The notes under the pieces were generated by a model. The model had not been told where the DNA came from. It made no database searches and worked only from the letters and a program-made list of their open reading frames with translations. A DNA stretch of 64,000 nucleotides from Anaerolineae bacterium (GTDB lineage: Bacteria > Chloroflexota > Anaerolineae > Promineifilales > Promineifilaceae), in NCBI GenBank assembly GCA_030425205.1, contig JAUIAP010000011.1, positions 115,600 through 179,599 on the forward strand, in the 5' to 3' direction. The translations under genes and the position numbers were made by a program. Shown piece by piece: positions 17,868 through 25,995 of the stretch (the stretch's first letter is position 1; every line of letters begins with the position of its first letter).

Positions 17868-19574
17868 TCACTCACCACTATTCTCCCAATACATCTCAAT
17901 CAACGCCGCTTCCGCCTCGTCTGTCCACGCATCATTTTCACCTAAGTGTTGCGCGACGGCGGGCAATTTTTCATGCAGCTCATAGAGTCCCATCAGCGGT
18001 AGATCTTCGATTTGTGGGAAGATGACGATTTTACCCGGATAGCGTCCGTCCATCATGGCGACCACACCATCTTGAGCAGCATTCATGCCACCGATGGCTG
18101 CAACCGAACGGCTCGGCGAAAGTGTCCCCGCCAACATGCGAGACATCACGTCGCGCTGGTCGTCAATCGTCAAGCCACTTGTTCCCGTATACTGGGCGTT
18201 GTGCAAATAGGTGTTGCTCAGATTGAGCGGCGCCATCGTCCCGTTTGGCACGCCCGCAAACAACACCAACATGCCGTTTTCGTTCATTATGGTGTCCGAC
18301 TCTGCCATCAGGGGCGCAACGGGGACGCTGACAACGACATCATCTGCGCCGATTCCGTCTGTCGCGGCCATCACGAAGTCATAGAGACTTTCGTCTGAGC
18401 TTTGCGGATTAAATGTTAACAGCGTGCGCCCGTTTTTCTTGGCGAGCGGTGCAAAGCGTTCGGCAATCGTTTCAAGCCGATTGTCGTTAATTTCAGTCGC
18501 AATAATCTGCTTGGGGCCGTTGGGAAGCTCAATCGCACGCTGGACGTGCATCTGCCCCATTGGGCCACCTGCGCCGATGAAAACGGCCGTGCCGTTGGGG
18601 TGCAGTTCACAGCGGTTACGTGCTTCGCCATAGCTGGCGGCAATATCTGTGCCATTTGTGCCAACATAGGCGGTGTAGTCGTAGTGGAGGCGGCCCACAT
18701 CGGCCGAAACCAACCCATCCAGCGGCTCCGTTCCCACCAAATTGAGCGTGCCACGTCGGGCGATCTGTTTGGCGATGTTGCCGACTTTTTCGGCCGATGT
18801 TTCCTCGATCAGCACAATATCATCGACCTGCTCCGAAACGTCATCCCGCTCGACCACTTCGCCACTAGCTTTTGCTTTAACGAGTGCTTTGACCTGCTCA
18901 GAGACACCACTCAAAATAATCGTCGCTGGCGCATCGAGGTATTGTGAAAAGTCGTACTCGCGTTCGCTATCTGCGCCGCCCGTAATCCACATCGTGCCGC
19001 CCTCTTTTGGGGTCAACCGCCGCCGCTGTGTGTACGATGCCATCACGCAGCCCCACGGTTCAAGCAAGGAGGATTCCGCATAGCCGGGCTCACCTTCAAG
19101 CGGCAGCAAACACGCCCCCGCATCCGTCACCAACATCTCTTCACCCATCAGATGATACTGCACCAATCCACCCGGAATAGTGTAACCGTAGGCGGTCGAT
19201 TTACCGTTTTGGTAGATATCAGGCTGCACGGCGAGACGCTGCCCCGCTTGATATTGGTCTTTCAGATTTTCGCCGACTTCGATGACCGTCACAGCGACTT
19301 CATGCCCCAATCGTCCCGGCTCGACCGCCAGATCGCGGTTGTAGAGTTTGGGATGGCTGCCGCCCTGCTTGATCAATTTGACATCAGAAAAGCACATGCC
19401 GACGCTATCGACACGCACAAGCATCTGGTCGGCATTGGGTTTTGGAACTGGGAAACTTTCTGGGGCGTTATTTCGGCCGATATTCTCAACCCCCACCCCA
19501 TACATATTCCAAGCCAGCGTTTTCTCTGGCACACGGGTTTGCGCCGCTCTGTATTGTTCGATTTTTGTTGTCAT
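17868..19574 (-). CDS. Long zinc-dependent polyol/sugar-phosphate dehydrogenase (MDR family) with apparent second Rossmann unit
   Basis: About 568 residues from the start chosen here (MTTKIEQYRA). An earlier in-frame GTG/ATG region lies inside a repeat hairpin and lacks a ribosome-binding site. The N-terminal half is the medium-chain dehydrogenase catalytic fold: GMCFSDVKLI with the first zinc Cys, GRLGHEVAVTV with the zinc His and Glu, and LEPWGCVMAS. Two glycine-rich segments follow: GGTMWITGGADS and, some 150 residues later, GTAVFIGAGGPMGQMHVQ. The second is the canonical NAD(P) site, making the protein about 200 residues longer than ordinary members. In the PTS island it probably oxidises the hexitol phosphate delivered by EIICBA, replacing MtlD. 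Relation to L-sorbose-1-phosphate reductase-type enzymes is possible. Confidence 0.7.
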   Translation of the reverse strand: MTTKIEQYRAAQTRVPEKTLAWNMYGVGVENIGRNNAPESFPVPKPNADQMLVRVDSVGMCFSDVKLIKQGGSHPKLYNRDLAVEPGRLGHEVAVTVIEVGENLKDQYQAGQRLAVQPDIYQNGKSTAYGYTIPGGLVQYHLMGEEMLVTDAGACLLPLEGEPGYAESSLLEPWGCVMASYTQRRRLTPKEGGTMWITGGADSEREYDFSQYLDAPATIILSGVSEQVKALVKAKASGEVVERDDVSEQVDDIVLIEETSAEKVGNIAKQIARRGTLNLVGTEPLDGLVSADVGRLHYDYTAYVGTNGTDIAASYGEARNRCELHPNGTAVFIGAGGPMGQMHVQRAIELPNGPKQIIATEINDNRLETIAERFAPLAKKNGRTLLTFNPQSSDESLYDFVMAATDGIGADDVVVSVPVAPLMAESDTIMNENGMLVLFAGVPNGTMAPLNLSNTYLHNAQYTGTSGLTIDDQRDVMSRMLAGTLSPSRSVAAIGGMNAAQDGVVAMMDGRYPGKIVIFPQIEDLPLMGLYELHEKLPAVAQHLGENDAWTDEAEAALIEMYWENSGE

Positions 19575-19592
19575 GTTGAATTTGAAACACCC

Positions 19593-19639
19593 GTAACGTC
19601 GCGGCATGCGTCCGAAGCTGGCCTAAATCCCGACGCTAC
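19593..19639. repeat. Imperfect hairpin between dehydrogenase and PTS enzyme I genes
   Basis: GTAACGTCGCGG (19593-19604) faces CCCGACGCTAC (19629-19639), with CGTCCGAAGC between. It resembles the other intergenic hairpins and marks the true start of the dehydrogenase as lying after it. Confidence 0.4.
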
Positions 19640-19661
19640 AGGTTAATCATAGTTATTGTAA

Positions 19662-21686
19662 TTAGGTCAAATCGCGCACATCTTGTGATGTCGCACACGC
19701 CAGCGCACGCTTTGCAAGCTCCTCTGCATCGGTCAGCTTGAGTCCGCGAATTTGCGCCTTGACTGCTGGAACGGCGGGGGCCGAAACGCTCAATTCATCG
19801 ACACCTAGCCCGATCAAAATTGGCACAGCTTGTTTATCCGAACCCAACTCACCACACACGCCGACCCATTTGCCAGCCGCATGTGCGCCCTCAACCGTCT
19901 TGGCGATCAGGCGTAAAACAGCGGGGTGCAGACCGTCAGCTTGTTTTGCCATAATCGGGTGCATCCGGTCGATTGCCAGTGTGTATTGCGTCAAATCGTT
20001 TGTGCCAATCGAGAAGAAATCGACATGTTCGGCGAGCACGTCAGCCATCAATGCGGCCGACGGAACCTCGATCATGATGCCAACATCGACCATCGGAGCG
20101 GACAATGCTGTGCAAACTTCAGCCACCATCTGTTTGGCGCGTATCAGTTCGCTGACATCTGAAACCATCGGGAACATGATGCGAACTTTGCCAAATTTCG
20201 CGGCGCGAATGATGGCGCGCAGTTGCTCTTTGAGGAGTTCAGGGCGATTCAAACAGAGACGAATCCCGCGCTCTCCCAAAAATGGATTGTCCTCTTCTGG
20301 TACATCAATGTAGGCCAGCGGCTTGTCGCCACCAACATCGAGCGTCCGCACAATCACAGGTTGCAAATGCAGGGCTGTCACGACATCGCGATAGACGGTG
20401 AACTGCTCATCTTCGCTGGGGGCTTCATCGCGCCCCATAAATAAAAATTCGGTTCGCAACAGACCGACCCCTTCCGCGCCTGACTCATACGCCAATTCTG
20501 CATCGGCGACCCCACCCACATTAGCGACCACTTCGATGCGTGTCCCGTCAATCGTGATGGCAGCATCGGCCGCAGCTGCTTGCGCCGCCTCTTGTGCCGC
20601 TTCTAAATCGGCCTGTTGTGCCTGTGCTTGGGCGATCTTTTCGGCCGATGGGCGCAACGTCAATTCGCCGCTTCCCCCATCCAGCACCACCGCTGTGCCG
20701 TTCTCCAATTCAAGCACACCGTCACCCGCCCCAACGATGGCGGGCAAGCCCAACGCACGTGCCAAAATCGCGGAGTGCGCGTTTGGCCCACCGCTGGCTG
20801 TGCAAAATCCCAGCACACGGGATTTATCGAGCGAGACGGTGTCAGATGGCGATAAATCATCGGCAATGATGATAATCGGTACGTCGGGGAGCGCATCGGC
20901 GCCGCTCTTTTGTCCTGTCAACACAGCTAAAACACGCTCACCCACGTCGCGCATATCGGCCGAACGACCAGCCAAAATCGGATCGTCCACCTTTGACAAC
21001 ATCTCGGCCCGCGCCATCACGACCCGTTTCCACGCCATTGCGGCCGCTTGTTCACATGCGATCTTCTCTTGTACCGCGTCGAGAATATCGGGGTCTTCCA
21101 ATAGCTCAAGATGGGCTTCAAAAATGCCCGCTTCCTCTGCTCCGACCGTTTCTGTTGTCTTTTTGGCTAGCTTTTTGAGGTCGGCACGTGCTGAGGTGAG
21201 GGCGGCTTGCAGTTTGGCTTTTTCGGCCGAAATACTCTCAAATTCTGCATCCACCACCAAATCACCGCGCTCTAATTTGAAAATCGGCCCAATCGCAATT
21301 CCCTGAGAGGCGGCGATCCCCTGAATCACATTGGCATTCACAGGTTTGGCAGGAGCTGGTTTCGTTTTGGCTTCCTCTGGCTTTGGCTTGCCATTTTCTG
21401 ATGCGGCGGGCGCATGATCCAACGGCTCACCCAATCCCGTTCGCACCGCCTCTTCGATCGCCGTCGCCGCGTCCTGCTCATCTTCCCCATCAATCAATAC
21501 CCGAATCAGACCTTCATGTTTCACACCGAGCGTCAAGACCGAAATCATACTCTTGGCGTTGACGACCTTGCTGCCATGTTCAATTTTTACGCTTGACTTG
21601 AACTTCTTTGCCAACTTAACCAACGCTTTTGCTGGCCGTGCATGAAGTCCGGTTGCATTCGGAATGGTAAGATCAAGTTGTTTCAC
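19662..21686 (-). CDS. ptsHI: PTS HPr-enzyme I fusion protein
   Basis: A 674-residue fusion of the two general PTS proteins. The GTG at 21686 is chosen because AAGGAG lies 6 nt upstream and HPr sequence begins at once. Residues 1-88 are HPr: phospho-His15 in NATGLHARPAKALV and a Ser-46-like site in NAKSMISVLTLG. A Pro/Lys/Ala-rich linker (about 95-125) leads to enzyme I, with its active His in the GGPNAHSAIL motif near residue 300, the PEP-binding barrel (GLLRTEFLFMGR, DFFSIGTNDLTQYTLAIDR) and the C-terminal catalytic Cys in GVCGELGSD. The protein takes phosphate from PEP and passes it through HPr to EIIA, encoded 53 bp upstream. No HPr kinase is present in the window. Confidence 0.92.
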   Translation of the reverse strand: MKQLDLTIPNATGLHARPAKALVKLAKKFKSSVKIEHGSKVVNAKSMISVLTLGVKHEGLIRVLIDGEDEQDAATAIEEAVRTGLGEPLDHAPAASENGKPKPEEAKTKPAPAKPVNANVIQGIAASQGIAIGPIFKLERGDLVVDAEFESISAEKAKLQAALTSARADLKKLAKKTTETVGAEEAGIFEAHLELLEDPDILDAVQEKIACEQAAAMAWKRVVMARAEMLSKVDDPILAGRSADMRDVGERVLAVLTGQKSGADALPDVPIIIIADDLSPSDTVSLDKSRVLGFCTASGGPNAHSAILARALGLPAIVGAGDGVLELENGTAVVLDGGSGELTLRPSAEKIAQAQAQQADLEAAQEAAQAAAADAAITIDGTRIEVVANVGGVADAELAYESGAEGVGLLRTEFLFMGRDEAPSEDEQFTVYRDVVTALHLQPVIVRTLDVGGDKPLAYIDVPEEDNPFLGERGIRLCLNRPELLKEQLRAIIRAAKFGKVRIMFPMVSDVSELIRAKQMVAEVCTALSAPMVDVGIMIEVPSAALMADVLAEHVDFFSIGTNDLTQYTLAIDRMHPIMAKQADGLHPAVLRLIAKTVEGAHAAGKWVGVCGELGSDKQAVPILIGLGVDELSVSAPAVPAVKAQIRGLKLTDAEELAKRALACATSQDVRDLT

Positions 21687-21739
21687 GACTTCTCCTTCTT
21701 GGGTGCAAATGGAGAGGCGACCGTTTGGTCGCACTCTAT

Positions 21740-22189
21740 CTACGCTTCGGCTGGCTCTCGACTCAATTGGTCAAAAATAAACTGTGCGTCGCTTGTCTTT
21801 GCCATCTGTTCGGCGACATCTTCATCTTCGATGATTTCCGCCAAATTCGACAAAATGTTCATGTGACCATCGCCAATCGCGGCAATCCCAATCACCAGAT
21901 ATGCCAACTCATCCTCATCTTCCTCATCCCACACGATACCGTCGGGGAATTGAACGATTGCCAACCCCGTCTGGAGCACGTCTGAATGGTTTTCATACAT
22001 GCCGTGTGGAATGGCAACCCCGTTCCCCAAGTAGGTGGACATCGTTGCTTCTCGTTCCAGCATTCCTGCAACATAGGCTGGTTTTGTGCAGCCTGTGCTG
22101 ACAAGCAGTTCACCTGCCTGTCGGATTGCGTCTTCTTTGTTCAGCGCAGTCGCCTGAACCCGAATTCGCTCCATCGCTAAAATTGTCAT
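21740..22189 (-). CDS. mtlF: PTS EIIA component, mannitol/fructose type
   Basis: About 149 residues of the PTS_EIIA_2 family. The active His lies in GVAIPHGM near residue 62, and EREATMSTYLGNG before it is typical of mannitol EIIA. The ATG at 22189 is preferred (GAGGGAAACG upstream) over a GTG at 22201, which would lie inside that site. It accepts phosphate from HPr and passes it to the separate EIIB gene product, 8 bp upstream. Acts in the cytoplasm at the membrane complex. Confidence 0.88.
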   Translation of the reverse strand: MTILAMERIRVQATALNKEDAIRQAGELLVSTGCTKPAYVAGMLEREATMSTYLGNGVAIPHGMYENHSDVLQTGLAIVQFPDGIVWDEEDEDELAYLVIGIAAIGDGHMNILSNLAEIIEDEDVAEQMAKTSDAQFIFDQLSREPAEA

Positions 22190-22197
22190 CGTTTCCC

Positions 22198-22521
22198 TCA
22201 CATTCCTGTAATTTCACCATCGTTGACAAACGCGTCGACGATCTGGTCGAATACAGGGTCGTTCATAAACATGTTGAATGGAACAACAACCGCATTCGGG
22301 ACACGTTCTTTGATTACTTTTGATAATCCTTTATGGACAAGCACTAATTTCGTATCGGCCGGGACGGCACGGGCTGGTTTATGCATCACCTTGACCCCGC
22401 TCACCTTGGCCTTTTTGAGTTTCTTCTTAATCTGACTAACGACCATCAGACTTGATCCCATCCCAGCTTCACAGGCGAGAATGATTGTTTGAACATCTTT
22501 TGCTGCAATTGATTCAGCCAT
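22198..22521 (-). CDS. PTS EIIB component, mannitol type
   Basis: A 107-residue stand-alone EIIB domain with the phospho-Cys17 in the signature ACEAGMGSSLM, nearly identical to the P-loop of mannitol-specific EIIB. In E. coli this domain is part of MtlA; here it is a separate polypeptide. It receives phosphate from the EIIA gene downstream and transfers it to the sugar alcohol bound by EIIC. It lies 81 bp after the EIIC gene in the same transcription unit. Confidence 0.88.
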   Translation of the reverse strand: MAESIAAKDVQTIILACEAGMGSSLMVVSQIKKKLKKAKVSGVKVMHKPARAVPADTKLVLVHKGLSKVIKERVPNAVVVPFNMFMNDPVFDQIVDAFVNDGEITGM

Positions 22522-22602
22522 TGTTTTTCCTTTTGTTTGTATGCGACCCGTCTCCTAACCTCTCACAGTCGAGAGGCTAGGCGCGGGTAATAATCTTCTT
22601 GC

Positions 22603-23745
22603 TTAAGCTAAGCCGGGAACACCAGCTTTTGAGTCGCTGTACTCTTCTTCCTCTTCTTCCACTGCAACGGGACGCACCCGCAAAATTGCCATACCGACGA
22701 CCGCCGCCACGATGATGCCGATTAAGACACCCGTAAACACTTGGAAGTGCTGACCGGGTGGGGTGACGGCGAAATAGGCGAAGATAGAGCCGGGCGAGGG
22801 CGACGCAGCGAGTCCCGCGCCTGAGATGACAAACCAGAGATCTGCTGCCATACCGCCCGCAATCGTAGACAGAATCATGATGGGGTGTGCTAAGACGTAG
22901 GGGAAATAGATTTCGTGGATGCCACCAAAGAAGTGGATGATCATGGCGCCGGGAGCCGAGTTCTTCAACAAGCCCTTGCCAGCAACATAGTAGGCAATCA
23001 ACAGACCCAAGCCGGGACCCGGATTTGTTTCGAGCAGAAAGTGAATCGCACGACCCGTCTCTTCAGCCGCAGCCGCGCCAAGTGGTGTTAAAACACCATG
23101 ATTGAGGGCATTGTTGAGGAACAACACCTTCGCAGGCTCAATAATAATTGCTGCCAGTGGAAGCAAGCGCACGCTAACCAGCGTATCAACAACACCACCC
23201 GCAACGGTGCTGATACCTGTAACAATGGGGCCAACGATCACGACACCAATCATTGCCAAAATTGTGCCGATTATGCCAAGCGAGAAGTTGTTGACCAGCA
23301 TCTCAAAGCCAACAGGGATAACGTCTTCGAGTGCTTCGTCAACTTTCATCATGATCCAACCAGCAATCGGCCCCATGACCATCGCACCAAGGAACATCGG
23401 TATCTGATTAAAAACATCCTTTTCGACAAGGACTGCAGCACCATCAACGATCTCTGCAACTTCGGTGAGACGATAAAAGCCTCCACCGACAATGACACCC
23501 ATCGTCGCAACCGCACCCAGTACGCCGCCGCGATGGCCGTGAATCATCTTACCACCTGTATAACCGATCAAAACTGGCAACAGGTAAAGAATCATAGGAC
23601 CGACAAGCGCGGCAAATCGTGCGCTGGGAATCCAGCCTGTCTCAATAAACAACGCCGTGATCAAACCCCACGCGATAAACGCGCCGATGTTTGGAATCAC
23701 CATACCTGCCATAAAACCACCGAATGCTTGTATACGTTCTCTCAT
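22603..23745 (-). CDS. mtlA: PTS EIIC component, mannitol-specific permease
   Basis: A 380-residue polytopic membrane protein beginning MRERIQAFGGFMAGM after a GGAGAAG ribosome-binding site. It carries the diagnostic mannitol EIIC stretches: GGKMIHGHRGGVLGAVATMG, FEMLVNNFSLGIIG, NNALNHGV, NPGPGLGLL and HFFGGIHEIYFPYV, the last being the conserved GGIHE substrate motif. It ends in an acidic tail after the C domain, so EIIB and EIIA are separate genes. It imports and phosphorylates mannitol or a related hexitol. Confidence 0.9.
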   Translation of the reverse strand: MRERIQAFGGFMAGMVIPNIGAFIAWGLITALFIETGWIPSARFAALVGPMILYLLPVLIGYTGGKMIHGHRGGVLGAVATMGVIVGGGFYRLTEVAEIVDGAAVLVEKDVFNQIPMFLGAMVMGPIAGWIMMKVDEALEDVIPVGFEMLVNNFSLGIIGTILAMIGVVIVGPIVTGISTVAGGVVDTLVSVRLLPLAAIIIEPAKVLFLNNALNHGVLTPLGAAAAEETGRAIHFLLETNPGPGLGLLIAYYVAGKGLLKNSAPGAMIIHFFGGIHEIYFPYVLAHPIMILSTIAGGMAADLWFVISGAGLAASPSPGSIFAYFAVTPPGQHFQVFTGVLIGIIVAAVVGMAILRVRPVAVEEEEEEYSDSKAGVPGLA

Positions 23746-23797
23746 TTCGCTTCTCCATTCTAATTTCGGAATTCCCCGAATTCTTATTGGTGCTAAT

Positions 23798-23870
23798 TGC
23801 TGGTGGCTAGTTGTGCTAGTAAGAAGTTTGCATCCTACTAACCACTAGCTACTAGCTGCTAGCTACTGTT
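23798..23870. repeat. Self-complementary TTGCTAGT-type intergenic repeat
   Basis: Between mtlR and mtlA, words such as GCTGGTGGCTAGTTGTGCTA face ACTAACCACTAGCTACTAG across an AAGAAG centre. This is a diverged member of the family seen at 10862-10984 and 35787-35882, and a short piece lies at 15820-15850. The upstream side holds GAATTCCCCGAATTC, a small palindrome that could regulate mtlA. Confidence 0.55.
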
Positions 23871-23871
23871 T

Positions 23872-25401
23872 TTAATCCAACCAGCGTGTGATGGCCTCGA
23901 CATCTTCGGGCAGTAACAGCGGGTGGACTTGGATAACTTGGTGATTATTTGTGATTGTGCTGCCGAGCGGAATGGTGGTGATGATAAGATCGGCCGAATA
24001 TAGCCGCACCTCATTCAACTCGCGCAGGGACATCACATCGATATTGCTCAAGCGGGGGAATCGCGCCGTCAGGCGTGCCGTCAGCAGTTGGGCCGTTGCC
24101 ATGCCGCTATGGCAGATGACAAGGACGCGCTGAAGACGGTTGGGACGTTCACGAATGTATGCCGCCCGAATGAGCAGTGCTATGTTGTTGACTTCATGCG
24201 GCGGCAGCACCGTATCACGCTCCCGTGCAATCATCTCGGCTAACCTTTCGGCTAGCTCATGTTCAAATTCATATTTTTCAGACAGTCGATTACTCGTTTG
24301 CGGTGGTGACCAGAGGCCAAGCTCCTGTCGCAAACAGGCGGGAATCACATGGGTCAGCAGCCCATCACGCAGCGTTGAATCATGCACGAGGTCGGGCAGT
24401 TGATAGGCGGTGCTGATGGTGTGCGTTAATCGGCCGATTAATGCCAACGACTCTCCTTCATCTTCAAAATCGGCCGGCCAGCGCGTGTTGCGAACACTTG
24501 TCAATAGATGTGCCGCCAAAAACGTGATCTCATCGTCATTAAGCTTCCCCGCCGGTCGAATTTCCATCACCAGCTTTGCCGTCTGCCAAATAGGATGGTC
24601 ACGCAGCGACTGCATTTTGACGGGGGGCGTTTCGAGATAGTGACCGGCGCGAATACGTTGTGCCTGCACCGCAATCACGAGCGCGAGATGCAGCACCGCC
24701 ACATCGCTAAATCGCCCGCCTAAATCAGCTTCAGCGTGTGCAACCTGTTTAATGGCGGGTCGCACCTTCGTGTCGCGGATCATCTCACGTGTCTTTTGTA
24801 AAAGTGGCAGTAAATGGGCATCAACCGCAAGATTAAAAACAAGTCCGTCTGTATGGGTCATTTCCCATAGACCCTCGTCGCTATAACTGCCCCACAACAG
24901 CGCACAAAGTGCCTGCCGCCGCTGTAGCTCGCTTCCTCTAAATTCGATGCCGTAATTCGGCCGCCGCTGCAACTCAAGATCAAACTGTGTGACCCATTCG
25001 GTCACGCTGTCGAGATCTTTCAAAATCGTCGTGCGCGAAACCTGCGCCAACTGCTGGAGTTGATAAAGAATCAATGGCTCATCCGCAAGCAGTAAATAGT
25101 AGGCGAGCAGTTGCTGACGCTGGTTGGCGTTGAGAACAAGCTGATAGCTGTCCTTCTTATTGAGCGTGCGATAGAGTTTTTGCTGTTGGTCTGAAGAGAG
25201 TGCAAGACGAATGCCAACGCCGGGCTTTACATCCAATTGGACGTTGTGCTGTTGCAACCACGGGCCCATCCCCTTCAGGCTATAGTTAACCTGACGTGGG
25301 GTAAGTTGGAGCTGTCTTGCAATATCGGCCGTTACCAATGCGGTATCAGCGTCCATCAGCAAGCCCAATAGATCACGTTGGCGTGTCGTTAGCGAACTCA
25401 T
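23872..25401 (-). CDS. mtlR: MtlR-type PTS-controlled transcriptional activator
   Basis: A 509-residue PRD-containing regulator. The N-terminus has a helix-turn-helix (ADIARQLQLTPRQVNYSLKG near residue 26) and a second HTH_11/Mga-like unit (LAQVSRTTILKDLDSV). Two PTS regulation domains follow, the second with FLAAHLLTSVRN and CLRQELGL. It ends with an EIIB-like domain bearing a Cys in VICHSGMATAQLL near residue 420. The C-terminal EIIA-like domain of classical MtlR is missing. In the family, phosphorylation by HPr and EIIB sets activity, so this protein should activate the mannitol PTS genes lying downstream on the same strand. Confidence 0.85.
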   Translation of the reverse strand: MSSLTTRQRDLLGLLMDADTALVTADIARQLQLTPRQVNYSLKGMGPWLQQHNVQLDVKPGVGIRLALSSDQQQKLYRTLNKKDSYQLVLNANQRQQLLAYYLLLADEPLILYQLQQLAQVSRTTILKDLDSVTEWVTQFDLELQRRPNYGIEFRGSELQRRQALCALLWGSYSDEGLWEMTHTDGLVFNLAVDAHLLPLLQKTREMIRDTKVRPAIKQVAHAEADLGGRFSDVAVLHLALVIAVQAQRIRAGHYLETPPVKMQSLRDHPIWQTAKLVMEIRPAGKLNDDEITFLAAHLLTSVRNTRWPADFEDEGESLALIGRLTHTISTAYQLPDLVHDSTLRDGLLTHVIPACLRQELGLWSPPQTSNRLSEKYEFEHELAERLAEMIARERDTVLPPHEVNNIALLIRAAYIRERPNRLQRVLVICHSGMATAQLLTARLTARFPRLSNIDVMSLRELNEVRLYSADLIITTIPLGSTITNNHQVIQVHPLLLPEDVEAITRWLD

Positions 25402-25467
25402 TTTTCTTTACTTGTAGGAGGAGTGCATGGAATGACTCATCCTTCTCTCTTCTCTTATGCTTCTATG

Positions 25468-25541
25468 ATTATATAGCCCGTTTAGGCAAGAAAGTTGTGC
25501 AATTGTCACAAATTTTTGTCATAAAGTTTTGACAATTGTGA
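25468..25541 (-). promoter_or_regulatory. Probable mtlR promoter with two CAATTG operator-like boxes
   Basis: On the minus strand a perfect -10 box TATAAT (25473-25468) lacks a good -35 (AACTTT at the right spacing), as at activator-dependent promoters. Just upstream are the near-palindrome TTGTGCAATTGTCACAA (25495-25511) and the box TTGACAATTGTGA (25529-25541), their CAATTG cores 33 bp (three helical turns) apart. The same 13-mer recurs at 26075-26087, and with its last base changed at 25791-25803. Binding by the adjacent MtlR-type activator is inference. Confidence 0.5.
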
Positions 25542-25570
25542 TTGATCGCACCTAACTGGCTGGATCACAC

Positions 25571-25918
25571 CTATGCGGCTTGCTTGGACAGTTGGTGATC
25601 AATGTGTGCATGTAGCCACGAGAGGATGGTTTGTGTGACACCTTTGCGCACGCCGAATTTGAGTTCCTGACCAACGGCATTGAGCGGATAGGCCAACACG
25701 TCGAGCTGGGAGCCTGTCCCGTTGGGCTGAATTGTCAATTCAAAATGGGAGCGATCACCCAGCACTTTGCCCAAAATCGTTTTATGAAATTTGACAATTG
25801 TGGTATCTCCATTCTGCTTGGCGATCTTGCCTTCAAGGGCGGCAACGGCGGCGAGGGCGGCCTTCTGGAGGTTTTCGGCCGATTGTTCGTAGGTTTTTGT
25901 GTCTGTAATTCTATACAT
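25571..25918 (-). CDS. Conserved hypothetical small protein
   Basis: A 115-residue soluble protein starting MYRITDTKTYEQSAENLQ. It has an N-terminal helix, a beta-rich middle (TTIVKFHKTILGKVLGDRSHFELTIQ) and a C-terminal helix (TQTILSWLHAHIDHQL). The pattern could be a small START/Bet v1-like or PH-like fold, but I do not recognise the family. A 31-bp palindrome lies 47 bp upstream of its start. Reliable as a gene by its length, its codon use and a TCGGCCGA copy. Confidence 0.55.
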   Translation of the reverse strand: MYRITDTKTYEQSAENLQKAALAAVAALEGKIAKQNGDTTIVKFHKTILGKVLGDRSHFELTIQPNGTGSQLDVLAYPLNAVGQELKFGVRKGVTQTILSWLHAHIDHQLSKQAA

Positions 25919-25964
25919 GGGATTTCTCTCAACTTGGTGAATGTGCTTCTATTTGGATCATTTT

Positions 25965-25995
25965 TGTACATAGTATTGTGACAATACGATGTACA
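25965..25995. promoter_or_regulatory. 31-bp near-perfect palindrome, candidate operator
   Basis: TGTACATAGTATTGT (25965-25979) and ACAATACGATGTACA (25981-25995) are reverse complements around a single central G with one mismatch. It sits 47 bp upstream of the small hypothetical gene on the minus strand and could be an operator or an RNA hairpin. No T-run follows. Confidence 0.55.

Noticed and set aside
23098..23763. Plus-strand 221-codon frame opposite mtlA
   Set aside because: Asn/His/Thr-rich antisense translation of a strongly conserved EIIC gene; no independent signals.
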